This document shows positions 8,900-18,542 of a DNA stretch of 64,000 bases, one piece after another. The position numbers and the translations under genes are program-made. This DNA is from Sulfuritalea sp. (lineage in GTDB: Bacteria > Pseudomonadota > Gammaproteobacteria > Burkholderiales > Rhodocyclaceae), in the NCBI RefSeq assembly GCF_017302275.1, contig NZ_JAFLDR010000021.1, positions 1-64,000 of the forward strand. The letters are read 5' to 3'. Under the pieces are notes generated by a model, which did not search any database, was not told where the DNA came from, and was given only the letters and a program-made list of their open reading frames with translations. How positions within the stretch are numbered: position 1 is the stretch's first letter; every line of letters starts with the position of its first letter.

Positions 8900-9477
8900 C
8901 CACGCTCACCGTGGTCAAGAAGGGGGAGGCCGTCGCCATCGCGGCGGACGGTCTCACCACCTTCGGCGACACGCGCCTGGCCCGCAGTTACAAGGGCGAG
9001 CACGACAAGATCCTCGACATCGCCGGTTCGAAGATCGGCATCTGCGGATCATCGGCGCACCATCTGGTTTTGCTGAGTGCGTTCTCGAAGCTGGAAAACA
9101 TCAGTCTCGGCTCGCGCATGGAGGTGTACGAGACATTCCGCCGCCTGCATCCCATCCTCAAGGAACACGCCTTCCTCAATACCAAGGAAGACGAGGACGA
9201 TCCCTACGAGAGCTCGCAGATCACCGCGCTGATCGCCAATCCCAGTGGCATCTACGGCGTCTATTCGTATCGCGAAGTGTTCGAGTTCGACCGGGTCTGG
9301 GCTGCCGGTTCCGGCCGCAGCTTCGCCCTCGGTGCGATGCACGCGCTGTACGACGGAGCAATGTCGGCTGCCGAAATTGCACGGGCCGGCGTCGCCGCGG
9401 GCATCGAATTCGATACTTCATCCGGACCGCCGATCGTGGTCCATGAGTTCAAACTGGAAGGAAAGCCAAATGAGTGA
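8896..9477 (+). CDS. bph: betaproteobacterial proteasome homologue (BPH), HslV/proteasome-fold peptidase
   Basis: The 193-residue product is related to HslV and belongs, by its sequence, to the BPH group of proteasome-like peptidases described from Betaproteobacteria. After Met removal the chain begins TTLTVVKKG, exposing the catalytic Thr1. Asp17 lies in [12 protein letters not shown], and Lys37 (EHDKILDI) aligns by eye with the HslV active-site lysine after a four-residue insertion. [16 protein letters not shown] corresponds to the HslV segment around GFAGGTADAF. Start GTG 8896 overlaps the aceF stop, and the last 8 bp overlap the lpdA start, so it is translationally embedded in the pyruvate dehydrogenase operon. 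No unfoldase partner gene is adjacent. Confidence 0.88.
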   Translation: MTTLTVVKKGEAVAIAADGLTTFGDTRLARSYKGEHDKILDIAGSKIGICGSSAHHLVLLSAFSKLENISLGSRMEVYETFRRLHPILKEHAFLNTKEDEDDPYESSQITALIANPSGIYGVYSYREVFEFDRVWAAGSGRSFALGAMHALYDGAMSAAEIARAGVAAGIEFDTSSGPPIVVHEFKLEGKPNE

Positions 9478-11269
9478 CGTCGTTGAAGTGAAGGTACCCG
9501 ACATCGGCGACTTCAAGGATGTGCCGGTCATCGAAGTCCTGGTCAAGGTCGGCGACACGGTCAAGGCCGAGGATTCGCTGATCACCCTGGAATCGGACAA
9601 GGCCACCATGGATGTGCCTTCGCCGGTATCCGGCGTGGTGACGGAGCTGAAGATGAAGGTCGGCGACAAGGTCGCAGAGGGAACACTGGTGGCATTGGTG
9701 AAAGTCGGCGCTGGCGCCACGGCGGGGGCGCCCGCTCAGGCGGCACCAGCACCGGCCGTCGCCCCTGCAGCTCCGGCCGCACCGGTTGCGGCTCCGATTG
9801 CCGCCAGCGCGACTGGCAAATTCGCCGGCAAGGCCGACCTCGAATGCGAAATGCTGGTGCTGGGCGCCGGTCCCGGCGGTTATTCCGCCGCTTTCCGTGC
9901 TGCCGACCTCGGCATGAAGACGGTCATCGTCGAACGCTATGCGACGCTGGGCGGCGTCTGCCTCAATGTCGGCTGCATTCCCTCGAAGGCGCTGCTGCAC
10001 GTCGCAGCGGTGATGGAAGAGGCAGAACACGCGAGCGACCTCGGCATCAGCTTCGCCGCACCCAAGGTTGACATCGACAAGTTGCGCGCGCACAAGGAGA
10101 AGGTGGTCGGCAAGCTGACCGGCGGGCTGGCCGGCATGGCCAAGGCGCGCAAGGTCGAGACCGTGCGCGGCTATGGCCACTTCCTCGACGCCAACCATCT
10201 CGAAGTCGAGGAGACCACTGGCGCCTCACAAGAAAAGACCGGCGCCAGGAAGGTGATCCGCTTCCAGAAATGCATCATCGCCGCCGGCTCGGCGGCTTTC
10301 CACCTGCCGTTCATTCCCAGGGATCCGCGTATTGTCGATTCCACCGGTGCTCTGGAACTGCGCTTCGTGCCCAAGCGCATGCTGGTCATCGGTGGTGGCA
10401 TCATCGGCCTCGAAATGGCGACGGTGTATTCGACGCTGGGCACGAAGGTCGATGTGGTCGAGATGCTCGACGGCCTGATGCAGGGGCCGGATCGCGACTT
10501 GGTCAAAGTCTGGGAAAAGCAGAACGCCAAGCGTTTCGACAAGGTCATGCTGAAAACCAAGACCGTCGCTGTCGACGCCAAGCCGGACGGCCTCTGGGTC
10601 AAGTTCGAGGGCGAACAGGCGCCGGCGGAGGCGCAGTGCTACGACATGATCCTGCAATCGGCCGGACGCGCGCCGAACGGCAAGAAAATCGGCGCAGAGA
10701 AGGCAGGTGTGGTGGTGAACGAGCGAGGCTTCATCCCGGTCGACAGCCAGATGCGCACCGGCGTGCCCCACATCTTCGCCATCGGCGACATCGTCGGCAA
10801 CCCCATGCTGGCGCACAAGGCGGTGCATGAGGCCCACGTCGCGGCCGAAGCCGCGGCGGGGCAAAAGGCCCACTTCGACGCCACCGTGATTCCCGGCGTG
10901 GCCTACACCCATCCGGAGGTGGCCTGGGTCGGCGTCGGCGAGGACGAGGCGAAGAAAGCCGGGCGCAAGGTCAGCGTCGCCAAGTTCCCATGGGCGGCCT
11001 CCGGCCGGGCGATCGCCAACGGCGCCGACTATGGCTTCACCAAGCTGGTGTTCGATGAAGAAAGTCACCGCGTGATCGGCGGCAGCATCGTCGGCCCCAA
11101 CGCCGGCGACATGATCGGCGAAGTCGCCCTGGCGATCGAGATGGGCGCCGATGCGGTGGATATCGGCAAGACCATCCATCCGCATCCGACCCTGGGCGAA
11201 ACCATAGGCATGGCGGCCGAAGTCGCGCATGGCTCTTGCACCGACCTGCCGCCGATGCGCAAAAAATGA
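9470..11269 (+). CDS. lpdA: dihydrolipoamide dehydrogenase (E3) with an N-terminal lipoyl domain
   Basis: A 599-residue flavoenzyme that re-oxidises dihydrolipoyl groups with NAD+. Residues 1-78 are a lipoyl domain (K44 in ESDKATMD) nearly identical to those of AceF. An Ala/Pro linker follows, then the FAD motif [14 protein letters not shown] (131-144), the redox-active disulfide Cys164/Cys169 ([13 protein letters not shown]), the NAD domain ([12 protein letters not shown]) and the C-terminal active-site base in HPHPTLGE (570-577). ATG 9470 is chosen because it begins the lipoyl domain; the longer frame upstream is the shadow of bph. The linker carries a copy of the dispersed word (KVGAGATA). 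Confidence 0.97.
   Translation: MSDVVEVKVPDIGDFKDVPVIEVLVKVGDTVKAEDSLITLESDKATMDVPSPVSGVVTELKMKVGDKVAEGTLVALVKVGAGATAGAPAQAAPAPAVAPAAPAAPVAAPIAASATGKFAGKADLECEMLVLGAGPGGYSAAFRAADLGMKTVIVERYATLGGVCLNVGCIPSKALLHVAAVMEEAEHASDLGISFAAPKVDIDKLRAHKEKVVGKLTGGLAGMAKARKVETVRGYGHFLDANHLEVEETTGASQEKTGARKVIRFQKCIIAAGSAAFHLPFIPRDPRIVDSTGALELRFVPKRMLVIGGGIIGLEMATVYSTLGTKVDVVEMLDGLMQGPDRDLVKVWEKQNAKRFDKVMLKTKTVAVDAKPDGLWVKFEGEQAPAEAQCYDMILQSAGRAPNGKKIGAEKAGVVVNERGFIPVDSQMRTGVPHIFAIGDIVGNPMLAHKAVHEAHVAAEAAAGQKAHFDATVIPGVAYTHPEVAWVGVGEDEAKKAGRKVSVAKFPWAASGRAIANGADYGFTKLVFDEESHRVIGGSIVGPNAGDMIGEVALAIEMGADAVDIGKTIHPHPTLGETIGMAAEVAHGSCTDLPPMRKK
9701..9723 (+). repeat. dispersed 23-bp word, copy in lpdA
   Basis: Reads AAAGTCGGCGCTGGC, then GCC, then ACGGC, a full consensus copy. 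It lies at the junction of the lipoyl domain and the linker and is read as KVGAGATA. Confidence 0.85.
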
Positions 11270-11298
11270 GCTGATCATCGGGTAGACTCCCTGGTACT

Positions 11299-13002
11299 GT
11301 GTTCGACAAGCTGATTTCACGGTTCCACGGAAACAAGGTGCCCGACCATCCACTGGCGTCGGACGCGGGCCTTGATGCCCTGCTCGCGGTGCTTCCCGAG
11401 TCCGATCCGGGGCGCCTGCTGTTCGAGATCGACGGGCGCCTGGCGGACATGGAGCCGACCGTGCGCGAGATCGGTCCGACGCTGGCGTTGCGTGCCCTCG
11501 ACCGGCTGGACCAGTTTTCACATTCCGCCGCGCGGTATTTGCTGACCCGCTACCTCTCTCCCTCGGAACGCGAGTACCTGGCGGATTCCGTCTGGTCTGC
11601 GCTGGAGTCGCATGCAGCGCACCTGTTTCGCAGCTATCGCCTGTTCCTGACCCCCGCCCTCGAACTGTCGACCGACGACGAAAAACTGCGCGTGGCGCGC
11701 TGCGCCGCGAGGGCGATGATGGCCTGGGCCTTGCGCAAGAAACTGCAACACTTCCGCTATCGCGCCCCGGGCGCCGAGCTTTGGCAGGATGCCCATGATC
11801 TGGCCCAGGTGCTGGCCCGCCTTTCGCTGCTGAAGACGAAGGTCACGCCCTATCGCAACGAAGTGGAAACGACGCCCCTGGGCGAGTACCTGATCGGCCT
11901 CTACCTCGAATTTGTTCCGATCAGCAACCTGGTTCCGCAGCAACTGGAATTCGTCGAGGCCTTCCTGCGGTCCTGTGACTCGCTCGACCTCAGCAACGAG
12001 CCCCACAACCAGAGCACGCATCGCATCGACCTGGCGCGGGGCGCGGGGCCGCAACGCCTGACGAGCGACGACACGGGCGGTGACAAGCTGCGCTACTGCT
12101 CGGTGCCGAAACTGCGTGGCGCCCTGATCAATCTGGCGAAACAGATCAAGGGCAAGGAGGGTGCACCCGTCTGGATGGGACTGACCCCCGCCAGCGCGGA
12201 GCAGGTCGAGAGCGCCATCGGAATCCTGCTGACCCATTGGGCGTCGAAGCCGCCCAAGCGTGGCGGCGATCGGGTCAGCGGGCGCGGTGGCTTGCGCGTG
12301 ATGTTCGGCTTCGACCACGCGCGACGCATGGTTGCCGCCGCCCAGTTCGCCCGCAAGGGACGTTCCATGAAGTACGAGGGGAACGACTTTGCCAGGATGA
12401 TTCGGCAGTTCGAGGAGACGCGCTTCGGCAGGGTTGCCGCGCCGGAATCCGCCGCATCGGAGAAAGCCGCGCCGCCGGATGCCGAGGAAGTCGTCAGCCC
12501 GATGGACATCCTGCTCAAGCTCGAAATCGCGGGCGCCCAGGCGCAGATGGAGCAATGGATATTGGTCGACCAAAGTGCCACCGGCATCGGTGCCATCGCG
12601 CCGGCCGTGTTGTCTCGTCACCGCATCGGTGTCCTGGTCTGCGTGCGCGAGTCGGACGGAACCGACTGGCGGCTCGGCTTGATCCGCCGCATCGGCCGCG
12701 ACAGCGCGAATCGGCCCAGCTTCGGCCTCGAAGCCCTGGCGTGGCCGTCGATCTGCGCCATGGCCAAGCCGGTCGGCGAGGAAAGCGCATGGGCCCGCAT
12801 CGTCGATGGCGGCGGCGATGGCTGGTACGATGCGATCATCGTCAGCCTCGACGGCAACCAGATCGTCCTGCCCGCCGGGACCTTCGTCGATCGGATGCAG
12901 GTCGATGTGCGCAGCGAAGTCGGACGCTGGCGGGTGCGGCTCGACACCCTGCTCGACCGCGGTGCGGATTACGACCGCATGGAATTCACCCGCATTTCCT
13001 GA
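11299..13002 (+). CDS. uncharacterised 567-aa protein, possible PilZ-like C-terminus
   Basis: Not recognised with confidence. It starts with GTG 11299, and no membrane segment or signal peptide is visible. Residues 1-370 are mostly helical, with many Arg/Leu/Ala segments. A Pro/Ala/Glu linker at about 375-395 leads to a C-terminal part of about 170 residues with alternating strands ([36 protein letters not shown]). It ends in a segment that resembles a PilZ or YcgR-type beta barrel, but the RxxxR signature is not clear. It lies alone between lpdA (29 bp upstream) and rpiA (7 bp downstream), so it may be co-transcribed with either. A role in cyclic-di-GMP sensing would be a guess. Confidence 0.75.
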   Translation: MFDKLISRFHGNKVPDHPLASDAGLDALLAVLPESDPGRLLFEIDGRLADMEPTVREIGPTLALRALDRLDQFSHSAARYLLTRYLSPSEREYLADSVWSALESHAAHLFRSYRLFLTPALELSTDDEKLRVARCAARAMMAWALRKKLQHFRYRAPGAELWQDAHDLAQVLARLSLLKTKVTPYRNEVETTPLGEYLIGLYLEFVPISNLVPQQLEFVEAFLRSCDSLDLSNEPHNQSTHRIDLARGAGPQRLTSDDTGGDKLRYCSVPKLRGALINLAKQIKGKEGAPVWMGLTPASAEQVESAIGILLTHWASKPPKRGGDRVSGRGGLRVMFGFDHARRMVAAAQFARKGRSMKYEGNDFARMIRQFEETRFGRVAAPESAASEKAAPPDAEEVVSPMDILLKLEIAGAQAQMEQWILVDQSATGIGAIAPAVLSRHRIGVLVCVRESDGTDWRLGLIRRIGRDSANRPSFGLEALAWPSICAMAKPVGEESAWARIVDGGGDGWYDAIIVSLDGNQIVLPAGTFVDRMQVDVRSEVGRWRVRLDTLLDRGADYDRMEFTRIS

Positions 13003-13009
13003 GGCTCCA

Positions 13010-13681
13010 ATGACGCAAGACGAACTCAAGCAGGCCGTCGCGCGAGTGGCGCGCGACTACGTGGCGGACCGGTTGCCGGTCGGGGGCATCCTCGGCGTCG
13101 GCACCGGCAGCACCGCGAACTTCTTCATCGACGAGATCGCCAAGATCAGGGACCGCATCGGCGGCACCGTGGCGAGCTCGGAGGCCACGGCGCGGCGGCT
13201 GCAAGGGCACGGCATCCGAGTGCTCGACCTCAACGACGTCGATGCCATGGGTATTTATGTCGATGGCGCCGACGAGATCGATGCCAGCATGGCGATGATC
13301 AAGGGCGGCGGCGGCGCATTGACGCGCGAGAAAATCGTCGCGGCGGTGGCGGAAACCTTCGTCTGCATTTGCGATGCGTCCAAGCGCGTGCCGGTGATGG
13401 GCCGCTTTCCGTTGCCGGTCGAGGTGATCCCGATGTCCCGCGCCCATGTCGGTCGGGAACTGGAGAAACTCGGCGGTACGCCCAAGCTGCGCGAGGGTTT
13501 CGTCACCGACAACGGCAACCTGATCCTCGACGTGCATGGCCTGTCGATCATCGACCCGGTCGGGCTGGAGGATCACATCAACCAGATTGTTGGCGTGGTC
13601 ACCAACGGACTGTTCGCTCGACGTGGCGCGGACGTTTTGTTGCTGGCGGCGCCGCAAGGAGTGGAAACTTATACGCGCTGA
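13010..13681 (+). CDS. rpiA: ribose-5-phosphate isomerase A
   Basis: It interconverts ribose 5-phosphate and ribulose 5-phosphate. That links the pentose phosphate pathway to the Calvin cycle genes of this window, because ribulose 5-phosphate is the substrate of Prk. The 223-residue product has the RpiA signatures [20 protein letters not shown] and [14 protein letters not shown] 13010 is used because the longer frame is only the upstream gene read out of frame. phoU follows after 70 bp. Confidence 0.97.
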   Translation: MTQDELKQAVARVARDYVADRLPVGGILGVGTGSTANFFIDEIAKIRDRIGGTVASSEATARRLQGHGIRVLDLNDVDAMGIYVDGADEIDASMAMIKGGGGALTREKIVAAVAETFVCICDASKRVPVMGRFPLPVEVIPMSRAHVGRELEKLGGTPKLREGFVTDNGNLILDVHGLSIIDPVGLEDHINQIVGVVTNGLFARRGADVLLLAAPQGVETYTR

Positions 13682-13691
13682 ATCCAGCGCG

Positions 13692-13725
13692 CTGAAACAT
13701 TTCCGTCACACGCGACGGCTATAGT
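13692..13725 (+). promoter_or_regulatory. probable Pho box and -10 element upstream of phoU
   Basis: CTGAAACATTTCCGTCACA (13692-13710) resembles the 18-19-bp PhoB box built from two TGTCA-type repeats. It ends about 9 bp before a good -10 element, TATAGT (13720-13725), which is the spacing seen at PhoB-activated promoters where the box replaces the -35. The match of the first repeat is imperfect. Confidence 0.5.
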
Positions 13726-13751
13726 CGCGAAATCGTAACCGGGACCGCACC

Positions 13752-14456
13752 ATGAACCAGGAACACATCAGCCGACAATTCGATGCCGACCTAGAAGGCT
13801 TGCGCACGCGCGTGCTGGCGATGGGCGGTCTGGTCGAGCAGCAATTGATTCGCGCCATGGATGGCCTGGAATCGGGCGAACTGGCCCTGATCGAGCAGGT
13901 GATCGCCAACGATCGCCAGGTCAACCGGCACGAGGTCGAACTCGACGAAGCCTGCAATAACGTCATCGCCCGACGCCAACCGGCCGCGATCGACCTGCGC
14001 ATGATCATGACGGTGGTCAAAACCATCACCGACCTCGAACGCATTGGCGACGAGGCGAAGAAGATCGCCAAGATGGCGCGCGACATCCACGGCAGCGATA
14101 CCCGCTTCGTTCCCCGCGTCGACCTGCGGCCGCCGGCGGATATCGCGGTGGCCATGCTGCGCAAGGCGCTCGATGCCTTCGCCCGGCTCGACGTCAATGC
14201 CTCGGCCGAGGTGGTGCGTCAGGATCGCGACGTGGATGCCGGGTTCAAGGCGGCGATGCGCCAGCTGATCACCTTCATGATGGAAGATCCGCGCACGATT
14301 TCCAGCTCGCTCGACCTGCTGTTCGTCGCCCGCTCGATCGAGCGCATCGGCGACCATGCGAAGAACATCTCCGAGTATGTCGTCTACCTGGTGCGCGGCC
14401 GCGACGTGCGCCACATCGGACTTGAAGCGATGGAGAAGGAAGTCGCTTCCGGCTGA
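13752..14456 (+). CDS. phoU: phosphate transport system regulator PhoU
   Basis: A 234-residue helical protein with the duplicated PhoU fold. It has the repeated metal-binding motifs (DLERIGDEAKKIAKM in the first half, SIERIGDHAKNISEYVVYLV in the second). PhoU links the Pst phosphate transporter to the PhoR kinase and keeps the Pho regulon off when phosphate is plentiful. Here it is separated from pst genes, which are not in the window. A probable Pho box precedes it. Confidence 0.97.
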   Translation: MNQEHISRQFDADLEGLRTRVLAMGGLVEQQLIRAMDGLESGELALIEQVIANDRQVNRHEVELDEACNNVIARRQPAAIDLRMIMTVVKTITDLERIGDEAKKIAKMARDIHGSDTRFVPRVDLRPPADIAVAMLRKALDAFARLDVNASAEVVRQDRDVDAGFKAAMRQLITFMMEDPRTISSSLDLLFVARSIERIGDHAKNISEYVVYLVRGRDVRHIGLEAMEKEVASG

Positions 14457-14521
14457 CGGACGGCTTTGGGCGGCTTCCGCCAGCAGCGCCGGCATGCCCA
14501 TCCGCCGCCCTTGGGATGCGC

Positions 14522-14791
14522 TTACTTCGGCGGAACGTAGCCGCCGACCTGGTCGGCGCCGTCGCCGAAGAAATGCTTCGTCACCTGCTCCGCGAGGTAT
14601 TTTCGATGCTGGGCATCGGCGAGGCTGAGGCGGTTCTCGTTGATGATCATCGTCTGCAGCTTGATCCACTGCTGCCACGCTTCCTTGGAAACGTTTTCGT
14701 AGAGCTTCTTGCCCATTTCGCCGGGCATGGGGGGCAGATCGAGGCCTTCGGCCTCGCGTCCGAGCTTGATGCAATTGACCATGCGTGCCAC
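14522..14791 (-). CDS. yggX: probable Fe(2+)-trafficking protein YggX
   Basis: An 89-residue protein (the family is about 90) beginning [18 protein letters not shown], with the conserved Cys near residue 7 and the core [17 protein letters not shown]. YggX protects iron-sulfur enzymes from oxidative damage and is linked to iron trafficking. Single gene, convergent with phoU. 125 bp of unassigned sequence separates it from cheB. Confidence 0.96.
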   Translation of the reverse strand: MARMVNCIKLGREAEGLDLPPMPGEMGKKLYENVSKEAWQQWIKLQTMIINENRLSLADAQHRKYLAEQVTKHFFGDGADQVGGYVPPK

Positions 14792-14916
14792 GGTGTTTCC
14801 TTTCGCTAAGGCTGCAACAGAAGGCGCACAGTTTACTTGAGTTCCCTATCCGTGCGTCGCCCGCCAAGCATTGCTTCCTGCGCTGTCGGCAGGGGCTGTG
14901 AGGGCAGCGCCCGGAA

Positions 14917-15987
14917 TCAGCTTCTCGCCGCGGTGTTTTCCAGGGCGCGCAGCCTGGAAAGTATCCTGTCGGGAATCGATTGCAGGCTGGCGATTTCGTC
15001 GAGGGCGCCGATTGCGGCCGCTTCGCGCGGCATTCCATAGACGACGCAGGAGGCCTGGTCCTGGCCGATATTCCATGCCCCTGCCTCGCGCATGGCAAGC
15101 AGCCCCTTGGCGCCGTCCTTGCCCATCCCGGTAAGGATCACTCCCAGGGAGCTTTTCCGCACCAGTTCGGCGATTGACCAGAACAACACGTCGGCCGAGG
15201 GCCGATGGCGATTCACCGGTTCGTCCCGGGAGAGCTCCAGCACCAGGCCGCGGGCACTTTTCTTCACCCGCATGTGGGAATGGCCCGGCGCCAGATAGGC
15301 CATGCCGGGTTGCAGGCGCTCGCCGCCCTGGGCTTCGATGACCGTCAGCAAGGACAGGCTGTCGAGTCGGCGCGCAAAGGAAGGGGTGAAGGTTTCCGGC
15401 ATGTGCTGGACCATGATGATGGGTGGCATTTCCCCGGGCAGGGCGCTCAGGACGTCCTTGATGGCCTCCGTGCCGCCCGTCGAGGCGCCAATGGCGATCA
15501 CCGTTTCCGTAAGCAGGCGTGGCGAAAATGCGACCTTGGGCGGGACCGCGGCCGGTGCCGCCTGGCGCGCCACACGCGGCGCCGATTTCACCTGCGCGCC
15601 GCTCGCGCCCCGAATCTTGTCGCGGATTTCCAGGCCATAGCTTTGCATCGAGATTCTGTCGGCGCTCGGCTTGGGCAGAAAGTCGACAGCGCCGAGCTCC
15701 AGGGCCTTCAGGGTGACTTCGGAGCCGGCTGCGGTCAGCGACGAAATCATGATTACCGGCATGGGCCGCAGGCGCATCAGGCGATCCAGGAACTCGAGGC
15801 CATCCATGCGCGGCATCTCCACGTCCAGTGTCAGGACGTCGGGGTTCAGCGCCTTGATCATCTCGCGCGCGACCATGGGGTCAGGCGCCGTGCCGACCAC
15901 TTCGAGATCCGGCGCGCCGTTGATGATTTCGGTCAGCAACGCACGCATCAGCGCGGAGTCATCAACCACAAGAACCTTGATGGGCAT
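14917..15987 (-). CDS. cheB: chemotaxis protein-glutamate methylesterase CheB
   Basis: It removes methyl groups from chemoreceptors and deamidates glutamines. The 356-residue protein has an N-terminal receiver domain (phosphorylatable Asp55 in LTLDVEMPRMDG) and a C-terminal methylesterase with catalytic Ser169 (GASTGGT), His195 (QHMPETF) and Asp291 (GMGKDGAKGL). It is the last gene of the chemotaxis operon, 8 bp after cheD. Confidence 0.98.
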   Translation of the reverse strand: MPIKVLVVDDSALMRALLTEIINGAPDLEVVGTAPDPMVAREMIKALNPDVLTLDVEMPRMDGLEFLDRLMRLRPMPVIMISSLTAAGSEVTLKALELGAVDFLPKPSADRISMQSYGLEIRDKIRGASGAQVKSAPRVARQAAPAAVPPKVAFSPRLLTETVIAIGASTGGTEAIKDVLSALPGEMPPIIMVQHMPETFTPSFARRLDSLSLLTVIEAQGGERLQPGMAYLAPGHSHMRVKKSARGLVLELSRDEPVNRHRPSADVLFWSIAELVRKSSLGVILTGMGKDGAKGLLAMREAGAWNIGQDQASCVVYGMPREAAAIGALDEIASLQSIPDRILSRLRALENTAARS

Positions 15988-15995
15988 GGCTGGCT

Positions 15996-16598
15996 CTAGA
16001 ACAACTCGACGTCGCCCGATATCGGCGCTTGTGTCAGCCGGGCGGCGTATTCCGATTCGCGGCGCAGCAGGGTGTCGTTGTGCAGGCGCGTCAGCTTTTT
16101 GACCAGCACGCGGCCGGTCGCCGGGAAGAAATACACTTTGCGGGGATGAATGTCGAGCAGGTCCCTGGCTGAAACCGGAATGCCTTCGGTGCGCAGGAAC
16201 TCAAGCACGAAGCTGCAATTGCGCTCACCGACGTTCGCGCTGGCGAGCGCAGACATCACCCGGCCGCCGCCAAATACCTTTGCCTCGAGGTTGGATCGCC
16301 GGGCCCCGAGCTTGAGCAGGTGGTTGATAAGTATCTCCATGGCATAGGTGCCGTAGCGCGCCGAGGACGAGTTGGGCCCGGCCTCGCCCGAGTCGGCGAG
16401 CATGAAGTGGTTCATGCCGCCGATGCCCTTGGCCTTGTCGCGAATGCAGGCCGAGACGCAGGAGCCGAGCACGGTCACCAGCAGCATGTCGGTGGTGGTG
16501 ACGAAGTATTCGCCCGGCAGCACCTTGACCGCCTCGGCGCCGAAGGTCGGGTCGAAGTAGCGGTTGCCGGCCAGGTGTTCGATGAATCCGGCATCCAT
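15996..16598 (-). CDS. cheD: chemoreceptor glutamine deamidase CheD
   Basis: A 200-residue protein with the CheD catalytic signature LGSCVSACIRDKAKGIGGMN followed by H-F-M-L (catalytic Cys and His) and the YGTYAMEILINHLLKLGARR segment. It deamidates receptor glutamines and, in other species, interacts with CheC. It ends in GDVELF, a short tail that is also present, as GEVELF, on the receptor-like protein at 25604-26827 of this operon. It sits 2 bp after cheR. Confidence 0.96.
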   Translation of the reverse strand: MDAGFIEHLAGNRYFDPTFGAEAVKVLPGEYFVTTTDMLLVTVLGSCVSACIRDKAKGIGGMNHFMLADSGEAGPNSSSARYGTYAMEILINHLLKLGARRSNLEAKVFGGGRVMSALASANVGERNCSFVLEFLRTEGIPVSARDLLDIHPRKVYFFPATGRVLVKKLTRLHNDTLLRRESEYAARLTQAPISGDVELF

Positions 16599-16600
16599 GC

Positions 16601-17464
16601 TCAGAGCCTCGGCCGATGGCCGTGCGCGGCCCGGTCGGCGCGCTCATACACGGTGCGGCCGAGTGAATGGAACAGATCGGCGGCATGGAGAAAGCTTTCC
16701 GAATGGCCGGCGAAGAGCAGGCCGTCCTCGCGCAGCAGCGGCACGAATTTCTTCAGGATCGCGTACTGCGTCGGCTTGTCGAAATAGATCATCACGTTGC
16801 GGCAGAACATCACGTCGAAGGGCCCCTGCAGCGGCAGCCGGGCATCGAGCAGGTTGATGCGCGTGAAGTTCAGCAGCTTTTGCAGTTCCGGGCGCACCCG
16901 CGCCTGGCCGGCGTTGGGTCCGGCGCCCTTGAGGAAGAAGCGGCGCAGGCGCTCGCGGCTCAGCTTTTCCACCCGCTCCATCGGGTACACGCCGCGCTCG
17001 GCGGTCGCCAGTACATTGGTGTCGATGTCGCTGGCGACGATGGCGACCGGCGGCGCCAGCGTGTCGAAGGCTTCGCAGGCGGTCATCGCCAGCGTGTAGG
17101 GCTCTTCGCCGGTCGAGGCCGCCGAGCACCAGATGCGGATCGGCCGGTGCATCACGGTTTGCAGGTGGCGCAGCAGGATGTCGAAGTGATGCGCCTCGCG
17201 GAAAAAGGAGGTAAGGTTGGTGGTCAGCGAGTTGACGAAGGTTTCGCGCTCGGTGTCGTCGTTGGCCTCGAGGTGGGCCAGGTACTCGCCGAAGCTGGCA
17301 ATGCCCAGCGCGCGCAGGCGCCGCGCCAGGCGGCTGTAGACCATGTCGCGCTTGATCGGCGCCAACGATATGCCGGCGTGCTTGTAGATCAGCTTGCGGA
17401 CGCGCTCGAAATCGGCGTCGGTGAAATGGAACTCGCGTTCCCGTGTTTCGACTGCGTTCGCCAT
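16601..17464 (-). CDS. cheR: chemoreceptor methyltransferase CheR
   Basis: An SAM-dependent methyltransferase that methylates receptor glutamates. The 287-residue product has the N-terminal helical domain, the TNLTSFFREAHHFD segment, the SAM motif IWCSAASTGEEPYTLAM and CRNVMIYFDKPTQ. The two receptors upstream end in QWEEF, a tail of the xWxxF type used in other bacteria to tether CheR or CheB. Confidence 0.98.
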   Translation of the reverse strand: MANAVETREREFHFTDADFERVRKLIYKHAGISLAPIKRDMVYSRLARRLRALGIASFGEYLAHLEANDDTERETFVNSLTTNLTSFFREAHHFDILLRHLQTVMHRPIRIWCSAASTGEEPYTLAMTACEAFDTLAPPVAIVASDIDTNVLATAERGVYPMERVEKLSRERLRRFFLKGAGPNAGQARVRPELQKLLNFTRINLLDARLPLQGPFDVMFCRNVMIYFDKPTQYAILKKFVPLLREDGLLFAGHSESFLHAADLFHSLGRTVYERADRAAHGHRPRL

Positions 17465-17515
17465 GGGCTTGGGTCTTTGACACCTGCTGCGGCGGGCGAT
17501 GGCGCCTGCGCCATC

Positions 17516-17538
17516 GCCGTCTTGCCAGCGCCGACTTT
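17516..17538 (-). repeat. dispersed 23-bp word, copy downstream of mcp (intergenic)
   Basis: The plus strand reads GCCGT, CTT, GCCAGCGCCGACTTT; the minus strand is the full consensus with central AAG. It lies between the cheR start and the stop of the receptor gene at 17558, at the very edge of the 1.03-kb direct repeat. Confidence 0.85.
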
Positions 17539-18542
17539 CAGGAATTGGATGAAGTGATCAGAACTCTTCCCACTGTTCGGTGGAATCGGCGAGATGGGGA
17601 GGGGGCGTCTTGCGGCCGGCGGAAGGGCGTTGCGCCGGGCGGGAAGCCGGCGGCAACTGGCGCGGCGTCGCATCGCGCAGCACCGGAGCCGGCAGCGTGG
17701 AACGGTGGGAGGACGAAGCGCCCTCGGCCAGCTTGAACATGCTCACCGTCTGCACCAGACCGCGCGCCTGCTCTTCCAGGCTCTCGGCGGCGGCGGCGGC
17801 TTCTTCCACCAGCGCCGCGTTCTGCTGCGTCACCTCGTCCATCTGGCCCACCGCCTGGGTGGTCTGCTCGATGCCGGAGGATTGTTCCTTCGAGGCCGAG
17901 GCGATTTCGGTCACCAGCCCAGCCACCTGCTGGAAGCTCGCCACCACCCCGTCCATCGTCGTCCCGGCTTCCTGCACCAGCTTGGCGCCGGACTCGACCT
18001 TGTCCACCGACTCGGCGATCAGGGTCTTGATCTCCTTGGCCGCCGTGGCACTGCGCTGCGCCAGGTTGCGCACTTCGCTGGCCACCACGGCAAAGCCGCG
18101 GCCCTGCTCCCCGGCACGGGCGGCTTCCACCGCCGCGTTGAGCGCCAGGATGTTGGTCTGGAAAGCGATCGAATCGATCACGCCGATGATGTCCGAGATC
18201 TTCTTCGAGCTGGCCTGGATCTCGCCCATGGTCACCACCACTTCCTTCACCACCCGGCCGCCCTTGACCACCCCGGCGTTCGAGGTCTTGGCCAGGTCAT
18301 TGGCCTGGCGCGCGTTCTCGGCGTTCTGGCGCACCGTGGCGTTGAGCTCTTCCATGGCCGACGAGGTTTCCTCCAGGCTGGAGGCCTGCTCTTCGGTGCG
18401 GCTGGACAGATCGGAATTGCCGGCGGCGATTTCCTGCGAGGCGATGTTGATCGCTTCGGTCGCGTCCTTGATGCGGCCCACCACTTCGCGCAGCCGTTCG
18501 ATGGTGGTGTTGGTGTCGTCCTTCAACTGGCCGAAGATGCCT
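17516..18542 (-). repeat. 1.03-kb near-identical direct repeat, copy 1 (receptor 3' end)
   Basis: It covers the signalling half of the receptor gene at 17558 plus about 40 bp beyond its stop. It is nearly identical in nucleotides to 19964-20993. The left edge is GCCGTCTTGCC (preceded by different bases in each copy) and the right edge is GAAGATGCCT. Differences are scattered single bases plus small indels in the Pro-rich tail. Confidence 0.9.
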
